From the NCBI GenBank assembly GCA_903813345.2, contig CAIIXF020000010.1, forward strand, positions 28,422,425 to 28,482,424: a DNA stretch of 60,000 nt, written 5' to 3'. The notes under the pieces were generated by a model. It worked only from the letters and a program-made list of their open reading frames with translations, was not told where the DNA came from and searched no databases. Source of the DNA: Owenia fusiformis. Taxonomy: Eukaryota > Annelida > Polychaeta > Sabellida > Oweniidae. Below are positions 50,701 through 60,000 of the stretch, one piece after another. Each line of letters opens with the position of its first letter. The first letter of the stretch is position 1. The translations under genes and the position numbers were made by a program.

Positions 50701-53685
50701 ATAAAGACTTACACTTAAATTTCATAGTATGTCTAATGTATTGATAAGAACCTTATCTTTCATTTGACACCAACAACAGCTCAAATGGACCACATCAAAG
50801 CTTACAATAAATTATCAAAAAATATTTTTGATCTGTCAAGCTTTATATATCAAGTTTTTATCAATGTCATTGAAAGATGGCAAAGTTGTTTGTATTACAT
50901 GATACATTCATTTTTATAGAAGTGTCACCATCTTTTAAATCAATAGTAATTTAAAACATGCACTTTGTTATAACATGTGCATGCATATCATATGATCTCT
51001 GAACTTCAAATGCTTTTTTTCTATGCATGTTATTTTTTCTTGGTTCAATATTAAGGCAAATCAAACTTTTTGCCATAGTTGAGTGTGTGAGTAACATGTT
51101 TCAATGATTATTTTTTCTTCTAAATTAAGTATTGTGCGCCTTTAAATCAAATTGGTAGAGTTTCTATGTTCCTTATTTGGAATATACATGTCGTATATGC
51201 TTTTATCCATGATTCCCCATTCCATAAGGCCATCTTTAAATTGAATGATTAATATTTAAATTTGAATACTGTAAAACGGGTCCAAACAAATCTCATTTTT
51301 TTCAAATTACAAACCGGAAGTCGAGCACTGAACGAAAAGCTCCTTAAATACTAGTATTCATGTAGTTTCCCGGGAATTTGCAAATTTTAGCGCCCGGTTT
51401 ATTTTAACCCCGGTTTATTTTAGCGAATTGAATTTTTAGCGAAACTATAGCGATCGCTAACAATTGCTAACAATTACCCCTCGCTAACAATACCCGTTTT
51501 ACAGTATACATTACACCCAGGCTATAGTAGGCATGTTCTATTGTTTCAATGACTTGAACAAACACAAACATGTGTTATAACCATAATAAATCACTTTAAT
51601 GTGACCCTTCATTATGAACAAAAGTATAACTAAAAAAACACTTGGCACGACACTTCAATAACATTCTGAACTGACACCTTCAAATATTTCAATTTTTGCC
51701 ACTGTAATGTAACAGACTTCAAACTGCTGATATTAATTCACAACATACTAACTTAAATTTTAGAATTAAAGACCTCTTACCAAACCAAAGCCAATGAACA
51801 TCATTTGTGCTACATCAGTGTATGCGACTGCAACCATCTGCCCAAATATGGTATACAGAACAGCGATGCAGGCTGATATGACGATAGATATGGTTTGGTT
51901 TAATTTCACTATGACGCTTAATGATGTTCCTAAAAATAAAGCCAAAAATTTGTTTTAAGGTCATTTTGAACATCATGATGAAAGGCATTATCTTAGAAGA
52001 GAGAAGAAAAATTAAACATGTAAATGATTTTATTCATTGTATTTATACTATTTATACTAGAATAGTATAGTTTCAATCGATATTTGGTTTGTTAAATCTG
52101 TACATACACATATATGTACATTTACTTTTATAAATACATGAAAATGTGTTTGTTTCCTGAAAATGTGCCTAAATCTTAGGAGGAAGGGGGATCAAGCATT
52201 AATTTTGAATGGCCTAAATGACTTAATAATCATAATCTTAAATAATCAATATAATTTAATAACGATAATTTTCTCAAATTAAAGTTTCTTTTCATTTTTA
52301 AGATAATGCAGCTTTAGTTATTGAGATTTTATAATCCTTACCTAATGCAGAAAGAATGGAAGCTGACCAAAAGAGGTCGCCACATATTGCAGCTAAGTAC
52401 AACAATCCAACCATTGTGTTGCCATAGCGATGTTGAAATGGATCTAACATTGTCAGATATTTTTCATCTCTCATCTTCTTGGCATAGAATAAACCAGCTA
52501 AAAATCAGACATGTGATTAATATAGGTAAAATTAAATGTGACAAAATCTTTACAGACTCTTATCTTAAACTATTTTATCTTTAATTACAAAAATGCATTT
52601 TTATTATGAAATTATAAAAGCCAACAAGCAAGTAAATTGTTATTACCAATTATGAGGCCAATAAAAATGCCGAAAGGAGCAAGAGTCCATATAAGGCCAT
52701 CTTTGTACACGGATTCAGCTGTGCCATTAATGTAGCCTCCTCCCACTGTTGTAGCTGAAAATCAATTCGAACATGACTGTATTCACGCCTTCTATAAACT
52801 GTAAACAAAGTCAATGCTTCAGCTGGGTTATATTCGAGATCAATAACCCAGTTAATACGTGTAATGTTTGACGTCATAACGGTTGGTCGTAGTAATGGCG
52901 GACCATGATGAATATTCGAAACAATTTGGTGAGTTTTCATGTTCGAATCGTAATATAGACCTCAGAGCAGGGGTAATATCGTTGAATACACCCCTTGGGG
53001 CTAGGCACAAAAGCTTTCGAACCCCTCACTTCCTTCGGTCGTTCGGGGTACAGAAAACGTTTGTGCCTAGCCCTGCGGGGTGTATTCGACGATATAACCC
53101 CTGCTTTTCTGTCTATATTACTTAAATAAACTATGTATTAATAACAATTTTTAGAGATAAGTGTTTCATTTCACTTGAAATTACTTTTCATATACTAAAA
53201 CTAGGCTTAAAAATGAGCAGTATCATTGGATCTCGAGGCAAATAATTCAGGATAGTAGCTTGTATTCCTTGAAAGTGACACCTCTGAAGGATAACACTTT
53301 ATTCATCATTTCAACAAGTTATCACTGCATATACTAAAAATTTGATGTACAACATGACAAACACATTCAAGGTTTTACAACAAAAGTGTGACCATTTGTT
53401 ACAGATGCTGACACCCTAAAACTGACACTGAAGCTGAAGGCCCATCATAAAAAAATGATGACTATTTAACAATATGTCACGATTTCTTGGGGAGAAAATT
53501 AAAAGCAAACCTGTCATTGTGAATATTCCCACAATTCCTCCAAGATCACGTCCTGCAACGACATTTAGTTCTGTTTTGTTTTTCGCTGATTCTGACTTGA
53601 ACTTCTTCGCAGCAACAACGCCAACAATGAGTATTACCAAATATAGTATTACGAGAATGACAAGTGCTGGTACATTAATAGCCAT
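47781..53685 (-). CDS. Sodium-dependent choline transporter-like protein (SLC5 family, CHT1-like)
   Basis: A sodium:solute symporter most like the high-affinity choline transporter SLC5A7/CHT1, which takes up choline at the plasma membrane for acetylcholine synthesis. Exons in transcription order are 53685-53511, 52754-52647, 52497-52342, 51929-51781, 50386-50261, 49697-49544, 49164-49057, 48570-48464 and 48308-47781; all phases agree, giving 536 aa (human CHT1 about 580). Family motifs are [96 protein letters not shown] and [22 protein letters not shown]. About 13 membrane spans are expected. The cytosolic C-terminus is short and lacks the long tail of vertebrate CHT1. Choline as substrate is inferred from similarity; invertebrates have several related paralogues. 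Confidence 0.93.
50065..50225. repeat. Dispersed family 2 repeat, SLC5 intron copy
   Basis: Contains 'acatgcaaaatgtcaccacc', 'gccgaacaccaactgcggaa' and closing 'caacagtatgtcaccacttc'. It lies about 35 bp from the donor of exon 50386-50261. Confidence 0.8.
52951..53120. mobile_element. Palindromic MITE-like element in SLC5 intron 1
   Basis: It starts taatatagac and ends gtctatatta. Long imperfect arms of about 75 bp include 'gaatacacccc' and 'ctagccc' on one side and their complements on the other (ggggtgtattcgac). No coding capacity. Confidence 0.8.
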
Positions 53686-54589
53686 TTTGTGTCTCTTACT
53701 TTCAATATATAACAGAGCGGATGATACTCAGCTTCCCATTGTCTCATTGTAATTATTTCATTTATATATGTCCATTAATTGAGTTTGATCTCAATCTTCC
53801 CAGGAAACATCCAAAAACATAAAATCCAGTGTATCAACTTATTGTATTAAGCCTTCAGTTTATAAATACACTCAAACACTAGGTTTTTTGCTTGTAAATC
53901 ACAATGAATTCGATCCTTTTACTATTCCTATAGTGCCATATATTCCAGCTTAGAATATTTTTGCACACTTAAACATCCAGCATCAAGATGTCAAAGTTTC
54001 ACCATGTGTCTAACCAGGTCCAAAATAAACCTTTTAAATCAGTCTATTGTGCAATATGACACAAGTTACTGATTTCCTCCCTGCTTTGGTGATATTTAGT
54101 TATATGGATTTCTGCACTATAATCGGTTATATCATTGTCCTTAGACTTTACTTCTTTCACCTTGGTAGTCTTCTTAATCGCTTTTGACTGTTTATATAGT
54201 GTTTACTTTCTTGTCAGTTATTTTAACAAATGTTCTTGAATCCAAGGACAAAACATGTTAATCCAAGTGCCTTCATGAATAACAAGCCTGAAAGTAAAGT
54301 GTCAAAATAGTTATATTTTAAAATGGGAAATAGAGTGCAAAGGTGTGAAATTAGCAAGGAATAAAGTACTCAGCCATAAAGTCAACACTCTAAATTATAT
54401 AGAACTGCAAAAAATCGGACACTTCATTCAAATTTTAAAGAGATACAAGAGAAATGAAATGAGCAGATTGACATTTCAAACATAACATGACAGAAGTGTA
54501 ACTGTATAAGTGACTTCACAATGCACCAATTATGCAGATTTATGAATTCTTGTTTTGAAATTCTTTGGACTTAGAAAACGAAATTTTCA

Positions 54590-55205
54590 TGCTATAAGCA
54601 ACCTTTATGCAACTTATGTACTTTGGTAAAAGCAACCCTTATGCATCTAATGTACTTTGGTCAAAGCAACCTTTAAGGAGCTAATGTACTTTGATAAAAA
54701 CAACCCTTATGGAGCTAATGTTCTTTGGTAAAAGCAACCTTTATGCATCTAATGTACTTTGGTAAAAGCAACCTTTATGGAGCTAATGTACTTTGATAAA
54801 AGCAACCCTTATGGAGCTAATGTTCTTTGTTAAAGAAACCCTTATGGAGCTAATGTACTTTGGTAAAAGCAACTTTTATGCATCTAATATACTTTGGTAA
54901 AAGCAACCTTTATGGAGCTAATGTACTTTGGTAAAAGCAACCCTTATGGAGCTAATGTTCTTTGGTAAAAGCAACCCTTATGGAGCTAATGTACTTTGGT
55001 AAAAGCAACCTTTATGGAGCTAATGTACTTTGGTAAAAGCAACCTTTATGGAGCTAATGTACTTTGGTAAAAGCAACCCTTATGGAGCTAATGTTCTTTG
55101 GTAAAATCAACCTTTATGGAGCTAATGTTCTTTGGTAAAAGCAACCCTTATGGAGCTAATGTTCTTTGGTAAAAGCAATCTCTATGCATCTAATGTACTT
55201 TGAGG
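54590..55205. repeat. Minisatellite, 34-bp unit, about 18 copies
   Basis: The unit is ggtaaaagcaacctttatgg followed by agctaatgtacttt. Variants alternate 'ctttatggagc', 'cccttatggagc' and 'tttatgcatc', giving a higher-order pattern of at least three unit types. Confidence 0.95.
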
Positions 55206-55826
55206 GACCATGTCAAAATGTTGATATTTTCTCAAAACATACTAAATGACATTTACACTTCAGACTGGACCTTAACGATTTTGCAAAGTTGCTCCCTCTA
55301 ACATGTCCATGTATGCAAGGGAAACCTATAGTGGAACACCTCTAAAATTTGAACACCTCTGTAAGTGGAACACTTTTCAGAGTTCCAAGACAGACAGATT
55401 TAATGTTAAATGGATCTCCATAAGTGGAAAATATCCCAAGTGGACTACTTTTTAAAGGTAGCGAAAGTATTTGACTATTTAGACAGGTTTAACTATAAGG
55501 CTTTTAATATGAGGCTCTGATTGGACAGAGAACAGATCATAGAATCATTCCTTATTGAAAGAATATTAAATTGAAGAGATTGAGATACTGAGCACAGTTT
55601 ATTTTTACTCACTTATAGAGAACGTCCAACACTGTTAGTTGCGCCAAAAGTCTTGCATAATGCATGGAAACTATTAGGTGTTTGATTCTAGATCAAACAT
55701 CATTAAGAAAGGTAAGAACGATAAAACCTGTTAAGTGGAATACCTCTCCAAGCTGAACACCACCATAGATGGAACACTTCAAAATCCAGTTACCTATGTT
55801 CCATTTATTATAGGTTATGCTGCATA

Positions 55827-56242
55827 CAGGTGGTCCAAAAAAATGGGACACTCGTATTTCAAAAATGAATATTGATTTTCTTGATGAAAACACGTCATAT
55901 TATATACCAGTGGATAGGGAATTTACTCATCTTTAATTTGGTATATCATAAGTTTAAAGTTATAACAATGTCTGTCAACCAGTGTCCATAATATAAATAA
56001 ATGACATCATTTTCATTTCAAATGATGCTTGTGACCAATTTAAGCCAAAGTTGAGGGCTATAATTGATCAAAATGGTGGACACATTAAACGTCTATTTTT
56101 TATATAAATAAAGTTGACAATAAACTTGGTTTTTGCAAGTTTTGGAAAACCCGTTTTGAAATGAAAATGACGTCATTTATATGACATGTTTTCATCAAGA
56201 AAATCAATCCCCTTTTTGTGTCCTATTTCTTGGACCACCCTG
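55827..56242 (+). mobile_element. Non-autonomous IS630/Tc1/mariner-type DNA transposon, copy 2
   Basis: It has the same terminal repeats as 42738-43210 (caggtggtccaaaaaaatgg ... ttggaccaccctg) next to TA on each side, and much of the same inside. On the plus strand around 56030-56105 it reads FKPKLRAIIDQNGGHIKRL, the same transposase C-terminus as in copy 1. It is about 60 bp shorter than copy 1. Confidence 0.8.
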
Positions 56243-56864
56243 TATACTTAGTTAGAGAATTCCGATTTTGGGGCTTTTTCAGGTAGCATCTTTAGAAAAT
56301 TGGATCAATTTTAAAATAAATTGGGTCAATATTTCAAAGTTTGTAGCCTATTCCATTTTTCTAAAAAAAAGCCTTATGTTATTTATCCAAATGTACAAAC
56401 AAAGAAGCGTTTATTATTGAATGAAAAAACACTGCACAAAAACTATGCACATTGCTGTAATTATGCATGAAATAAATCTCTGTAATTTTGGTAGAGGTAA
56501 CCATGTATTCTTTCAGCGAAATACATGTACATGCAGTCGTTGGTATAGCACATTTACAAGCATTTAATGCAAGGTGTGTTAGAAATGATTTTTTAAGAAT
56601 TGATTTTTGTATTGACATAATAGAATTATGTGTCACAAAACTAATCTCCTCTTGACAAGATGATAATGACAGATGTTTAGAGGAGTTTTTAATCACATTT
56701 CAAAATAGTACATGGAAACATATGTGGTTTTAAAAGAATGAAAGTTTAGAGCTGCAGTTTTATTACAGATATTAACGATAGAGACAGGTTTCTCCTTTGA
56801 AGTGACAGAACAGTTTCTCCCTTGAAGAGAATTTTACCCACTGGGGGTTTGTAGAGAGATGTCT

Positions 56865-57300
56865 TTATTGAGGAGGCAAAGACTGGTTCTTATTTGAGGA
56901 GGCAAAGACTGGTTCTTATTTGAAGAGGCAAAGACAGGTTCTTATTTGAGGAGGCAAAGACTGGTTCTTATTTGAGGAGGCAAAGACTGGTTCTTATTTG
57001 AGGAGGCAAAGACTGGTTCTTATTTGTGAAGAGGTAAAGACTGGTAATTATCTGAGGAGGCAAAGACTGGTTCTTATTTGAGGAGGCAAAGACTGGTTCT
57101 TATTTGAGGAGGCAAAGACTGGTTCTTATTTGTGAAGAGGTAAAGACTGGTAATTATCTGAGGAGACAAAGACTGGTTCTTACTTGAAGAGGAGGCAAGG
57201 ACTGGTTCTTATTTGAGAAGAGGTAAAGACTGGTTATTATCTGAGGAGGCAAAGACTGGTTCTGATTTGAGGAGGCAAAAACTGGTTCTCAGTTGAGGAG
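56865..57300. repeat. Minisatellite, 26-bp unit, about 16 copies
   Basis: The unit is gaggaggcaaagactggttc followed by ttattt. A variant block (tgaagaggtaaagactggta, attatc) recurs every few units. It ends about 115 bp before the possible start codon at 57416. Confidence 0.95.
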
Positions 57301-57415
57301 GCATAAGATTCGCCCTTGAGGGGACAGAGTCCCTTTAGACCTAAGCTAGAGCTTAGCTAAGTTTTTACCTAGACAAAAGTAGATACTGCTTGGCCCACCT
57401 GCTAGGCTGCTATTA

Positions 57416-57595
57416 ATGAACTCTCAACCATTTTATAAAGAAATGCCATCAGAAAGGAATTGTTCTATGTCAGTCCTTTTTAAAACAAAGAACAAAAGGA
57501 TTTTGATAATGTTTACCCTATTAGTTATCCTTTCGTTGATGACTGTATTATTACTAGAGAAGTATTTGGATGTCAAATCAAGATTTGGCCATCAG
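57416..57595 (+). CDS. Possible first exon of a type II membrane protein (partial)
   Basis: Sixty codons from ATG 57416 to a good donor (atcag/gtaaga) at 57595. The product has a 30-residue polar N-terminus with basic KTKNKR, then a hydrophobic segment (ILIMFTLLVILSLMTVLLLE), then a polar stretch. This is the signal-anchor layout typical of Golgi glycosyltransferases and sulfotransferases. No downstream exon was recognised before 60000, so the family is not known, and chance cannot be excluded. Confidence 0.4.
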
Positions 57596-57870
57596 GTAAG
57601 ACTTGTAAGTGGTGTTGGTGTTGCACTTTTCCAGGTAGCCTATAATTCCGAAGTTTAAAAAATATTTGAAAATGAGCTTGGTTATTGATCAATGGTAACT
57701 ATGGAAACCTGATTTTTCCAAGATAAAAGTGGCAGCCATTTTGAATCTTTGCAACATATTTTGCCGAAACCTCTATGTATTATTGATAACCTATAAATTC
57801 CTTGTACAATTTCCCTGGCACAATTTCAAGCAAATTGATAGAATACTTATGGAGTTAAAACCAACATTTC

Positions 57871-58082
57871 CCAGAGTTGACAATTTCTAAGTGAGAAATC
57901 AAAATGGCGGTTTTGATGTAAATTCACGAAGCAGTGTCCTGAGATTTCCGAATGAACTTTAAAAGTGGTGGAACTTATGGGAGCTTTCATGTGGAAATCA
58001 CCGGAGATTTCAAATGCTACTTCGTAAATTTACGTCAAAAGTACCATTTTGATTTCTCACTAGAAAATGTCAACTCAGGGAA
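57871..58082. mobile_element. Palindromic MITE-like element
   Basis: Facing arms carry 'gagttgacaatttctaagtg', 'gagaaatcaaaatgg' and 'gtaaattcacgaag' on the left and their complements on the right (cttcgtaaatttacgtcaaa, ccattttgatttctcac, tgtcaactcag). Arms are about 85 bp with mismatches. Confidence 0.75.
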
Positions 58083-58215
58083 AAAGACAAGTCCTGACCG
58101 ACAGAGAAGCTGTTGATAACTTACAGACTCATACAAACAGAGGATAGAGATGTAGAAAACATTTGGAGCTGAATTCAGTATTTCAGTTTCAGGCGTTAGG
58201 ATTATCAAGTTCCTT

Positions 58216-58408
58216 ATTCAGTGATCTCCCCAGCATTAAAGCAAGTGGGCGCAGCACCAACCTGACATTTTTAAAACAAGTTTGCACCCAACTGAAAATC
58301 CATTTGCACCCACTTGAAAATGTGAAAAATCATAAAAATTGGCAAATTTTGACTAATTTTGAGAATTTTGCACCCACTTGAGAAAAAATCCTGGGGAGAT
58401 CACTGTTA
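58216..58408. mobile_element. Short element with cagtgatctccccag ends
   Basis: It starts with tcagtgatctccccag and ends with ctggggagatcactgtt, a near-perfect inverted pair. Inside are repeated 'tttgcaccca' and 'cacttgaaaa' phrases. A short chance reading frame crosses it; no domain is recognised. Confidence 0.7.
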
Positions 58409-58809
58409 TTGTTGGCAGCCAAAGGCTGATCTATCAAAATCAATCTGCCTTAGAAATACTGTATACAGTAAAATTTTAAATGTTTGGAACAACTGGAAAA
58501 AAATGAGGAACATATTATATGTACTTGTCCTAACTTTTGTGTATTTCAGATAGTTATGTATAATGTGTAGCAAAGCTGCGGCCTTTTTTAATTTAGATTA
58601 ATTTTTTCAAAAATAACAAGGTAGAGTCAAGCATCAAAATATAAGTGGCCACAGATATGATAGCTAAACTACAAAACAAACTAAAATATACAAAAGTTAG
58701 GACATGTATAAATGTTTCTATTTTTACATAAACTGTTTCAATATGGTCCTTTGATTGCTTATTTTTTAAATTCAAAGTAGTTCCTAACATTTAAAATTTT
58801 ACTGTAAGT

Positions 58810-59105
58810 TGGAAAAAGGGGTATAACATTGACACCATTTTGGGGTAACTTCGACACCTTGTTGTTCTAATTGTTCTAATCTAGGGGAAGCCATGTTTTT
58901 TTTCTCGCATGGATAGTGGGCTTTCTCTTGAAACCCCATACATGGATCAAGATCTCGCAAAATTTTATTTTTCCAGAAATCAAACATGGCGGAAAATGGA
59001 AATTCTAAATTATTATAAGTATAAGTAATTGTCGAAATTACCCCGTTTCTCATGTTGACATTACCACACCCGTCTACGTTACAGTGTTACACCCCTTTGC
59101 CCTAC
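58810..59105. mobile_element. Inverted-repeat element, family 5, copy 1
   Basis: It begins aaaaaggggtataacattga and ends gtgttacacccctttgccct. The inside contains 'ccattttggggtaacttcga', 'aagccatgttttttttctcg' and 'aaatcaaacatggcggaaaa'. All are shared with copy 2 at 59443-59714. Confidence 0.8.
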
Positions 59106-59139
59106 AGGTACAGTACCACAATTTATTGTATGATCTGTA

Positions 59140-59442
59140 AAATGACGCCCTCTGATTGGTCAGTTCTTGTGCTGTACTAATCTGTATTGCTACTGAGATT
59201 GTCTCCGTTGATCATCTCCATCGCAATACAGAAAATATTGGTACAGAGGGGAGAATCTCAGTAGCAATACAGAGGATCACACGATAAAAATGTTATTGAA
59301 TGATTTGAAGTGCAATACGGGATATACTAGTATTCTGCTCTCGATATTCTGTATTGGCACTCGACTTTGTCTCATTCCAATACGGAATTTCTCAAGCAGA
59401 ATATATCCTGTATTGCACTTCAAATCATTCAATAACTTATAG
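59140..59442. mobile_element. Two adjacent palindromic elements
   Basis: The first (about 59180-59276) has facing 'tctgtattgctactgagatt' and 'aatctcagtagcaatacaga'-type arms. The second (about 59288-59440) has arms 'gttattgaatgatttgaagt' plus 'gcaatacgggatat' and their complements. Both use 'caatac(a/g)g', so they may be relatives. No coding capacity. Confidence 0.7.
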
Positions 59443-59714
59443 GGCGAAGGGGTGTAACGTCGACACCATTTTGGGGTAACTTCGACATGTGGGGTAACTT
59501 CGACACCTTGTTGTTTATTTGCTCTAATTTCCGATCTAGGGGGAAGCCATGTTTTTTTTCTCGCATGGATCGAGACCTCGCTAGATTTTAATTTTTCCAG
59601 AAATCAAACATGGCGGAAAATGGAAATTCTACTTCTAATACGTAATTGTCGAAGTTACCCCGTCTATTATGTCGACATTACCCCACACGTCGACATTACA
59701 CCCCTTTGCCCTAG
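59443..59714. mobile_element. Inverted-repeat element, family 5, copy 2
   Basis: The ends gggcgaaggggtgtaacgtc and cattacacccctttgcccta are inverted relative to each other. The internal sequence repeats copy 1 with small differences, including an extra 'ggggtaacttcgacatgt'-type segment at the left. Confidence 0.85.
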
Positions 59715-60000
59715 AGCTTATAGACTAGAGGGCTCTAGAGAGTAGACTACTACTTTTTTCAAGGCCTGACTGCGTCGCTAACATGCAAAATATAAGAGTT
59801 AGCTGACGTTTGGGAGTCTGACTTACCTTCTAAAGGTTAGAACCCGAATCTTAATGAAACCATATCACCTTTGTTGCGTCGATGATGATGCATAAACATA
59901 GCATTTGATAGAAATTAGCGTAAATGCTTTTCCGACTTTTTCATTTTTCGTCAATGTTGACCTCCGGGAAGGCGTTGTAGTTATCATGAAATAACGCATT
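59715..60000. other. Window end, no feature recognised
   Basis: AT-rich sequence with no conserved coding signal seen on either strand. Probably intronic if the exon at 57416 is real. Confidence 0.4.

Larger units (their letters stand above)
53686..57415. other. Region upstream of the SLC5 gene, repeat-dominated
   Basis: Holds two minisatellites (54590-55205, 56865-57300), a degenerate family 4 repeat (about 55320-55500), and a second IS630/Tc1/mariner-type element (55827-56242). No conserved coding exon recognised. The SLC5 promoter should lie near 53700-53800 but no clear core motif was found. Confidence 0.5.

Noticed and set aside
54590-57300. Regular arrays that could suggest a CRISPR locus
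   Set aside because: Units are contiguous with no unique spacers, there are no cas genes, and the host is clearly an animal.

Overview
The window looks like nuclear DNA of an animal, most likely a marine invertebrate. It is AT-rich. Genes are split by GT/AG introns, proteins are of metazoan type, and introns and intergenic DNA are full of minisatellites, palindromic MITE-like elements and transposon remnants. I cannot name the species. No operons, rRNA, convincing tRNA or CRISPR arrays were seen.

Layout: (1) 716-5604 (+), a four-exon secreted cyclophilin (216 aa). (2) 27646-9138 (-), NAA35, the auxiliary subunit of the NatC N-terminal acetyltransferase, rebuilt from 19 coding exons; the extreme C-terminus was not found. 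(3) 12061-13431 and 14168-16019 (+), two tandem EF-hand paralogues of the sarcoplasmic calcium-binding protein/calexcitin type, both inside one 5.7 kb NAA35 intron on the opposite strand. (4) 30507-35323 (+), an eight-exon gene for a 564-aa protein I do not recognise, with an N-terminal double CxxC motif and a perfect in-frame 66-bp tandem duplication. It is divergent from NAA35. (5) 40648-38166 (-), a 140-aa calmodulin-like protein with four EF-hands. (6) 44345-46770 (+), a single-pass leucine-rich-repeat membrane protein (643 aa). (7) 53685-47781 (-), a nine-exon sodium-dependent choline transporter-like SLC5 protein (536 aa). (8) 57416-57595 (+), a possible first exon of a type II membrane protein running out of the window.

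Most genes are missing from a simple ORF view because exons are short. The models here were built by joining donor and acceptor sites so that reading phase is kept at each junction and the product matches a known family. All junctions of the main genes agree in phase.

The genes have no evident shared pathway: this is a normal mixed animal locus. The unusual points are structural. They are the nested calcium-binding pair, a four-copy tandem array of a splice donor in NAA35, a second donor-spanning duplication in the cyclophilin gene, the unrecognised 564-aa protein, and several small inverted-repeat element families present in two or more copies. Two of those copies still encode the tail of an IS630/Tc1/mariner-type transposase.
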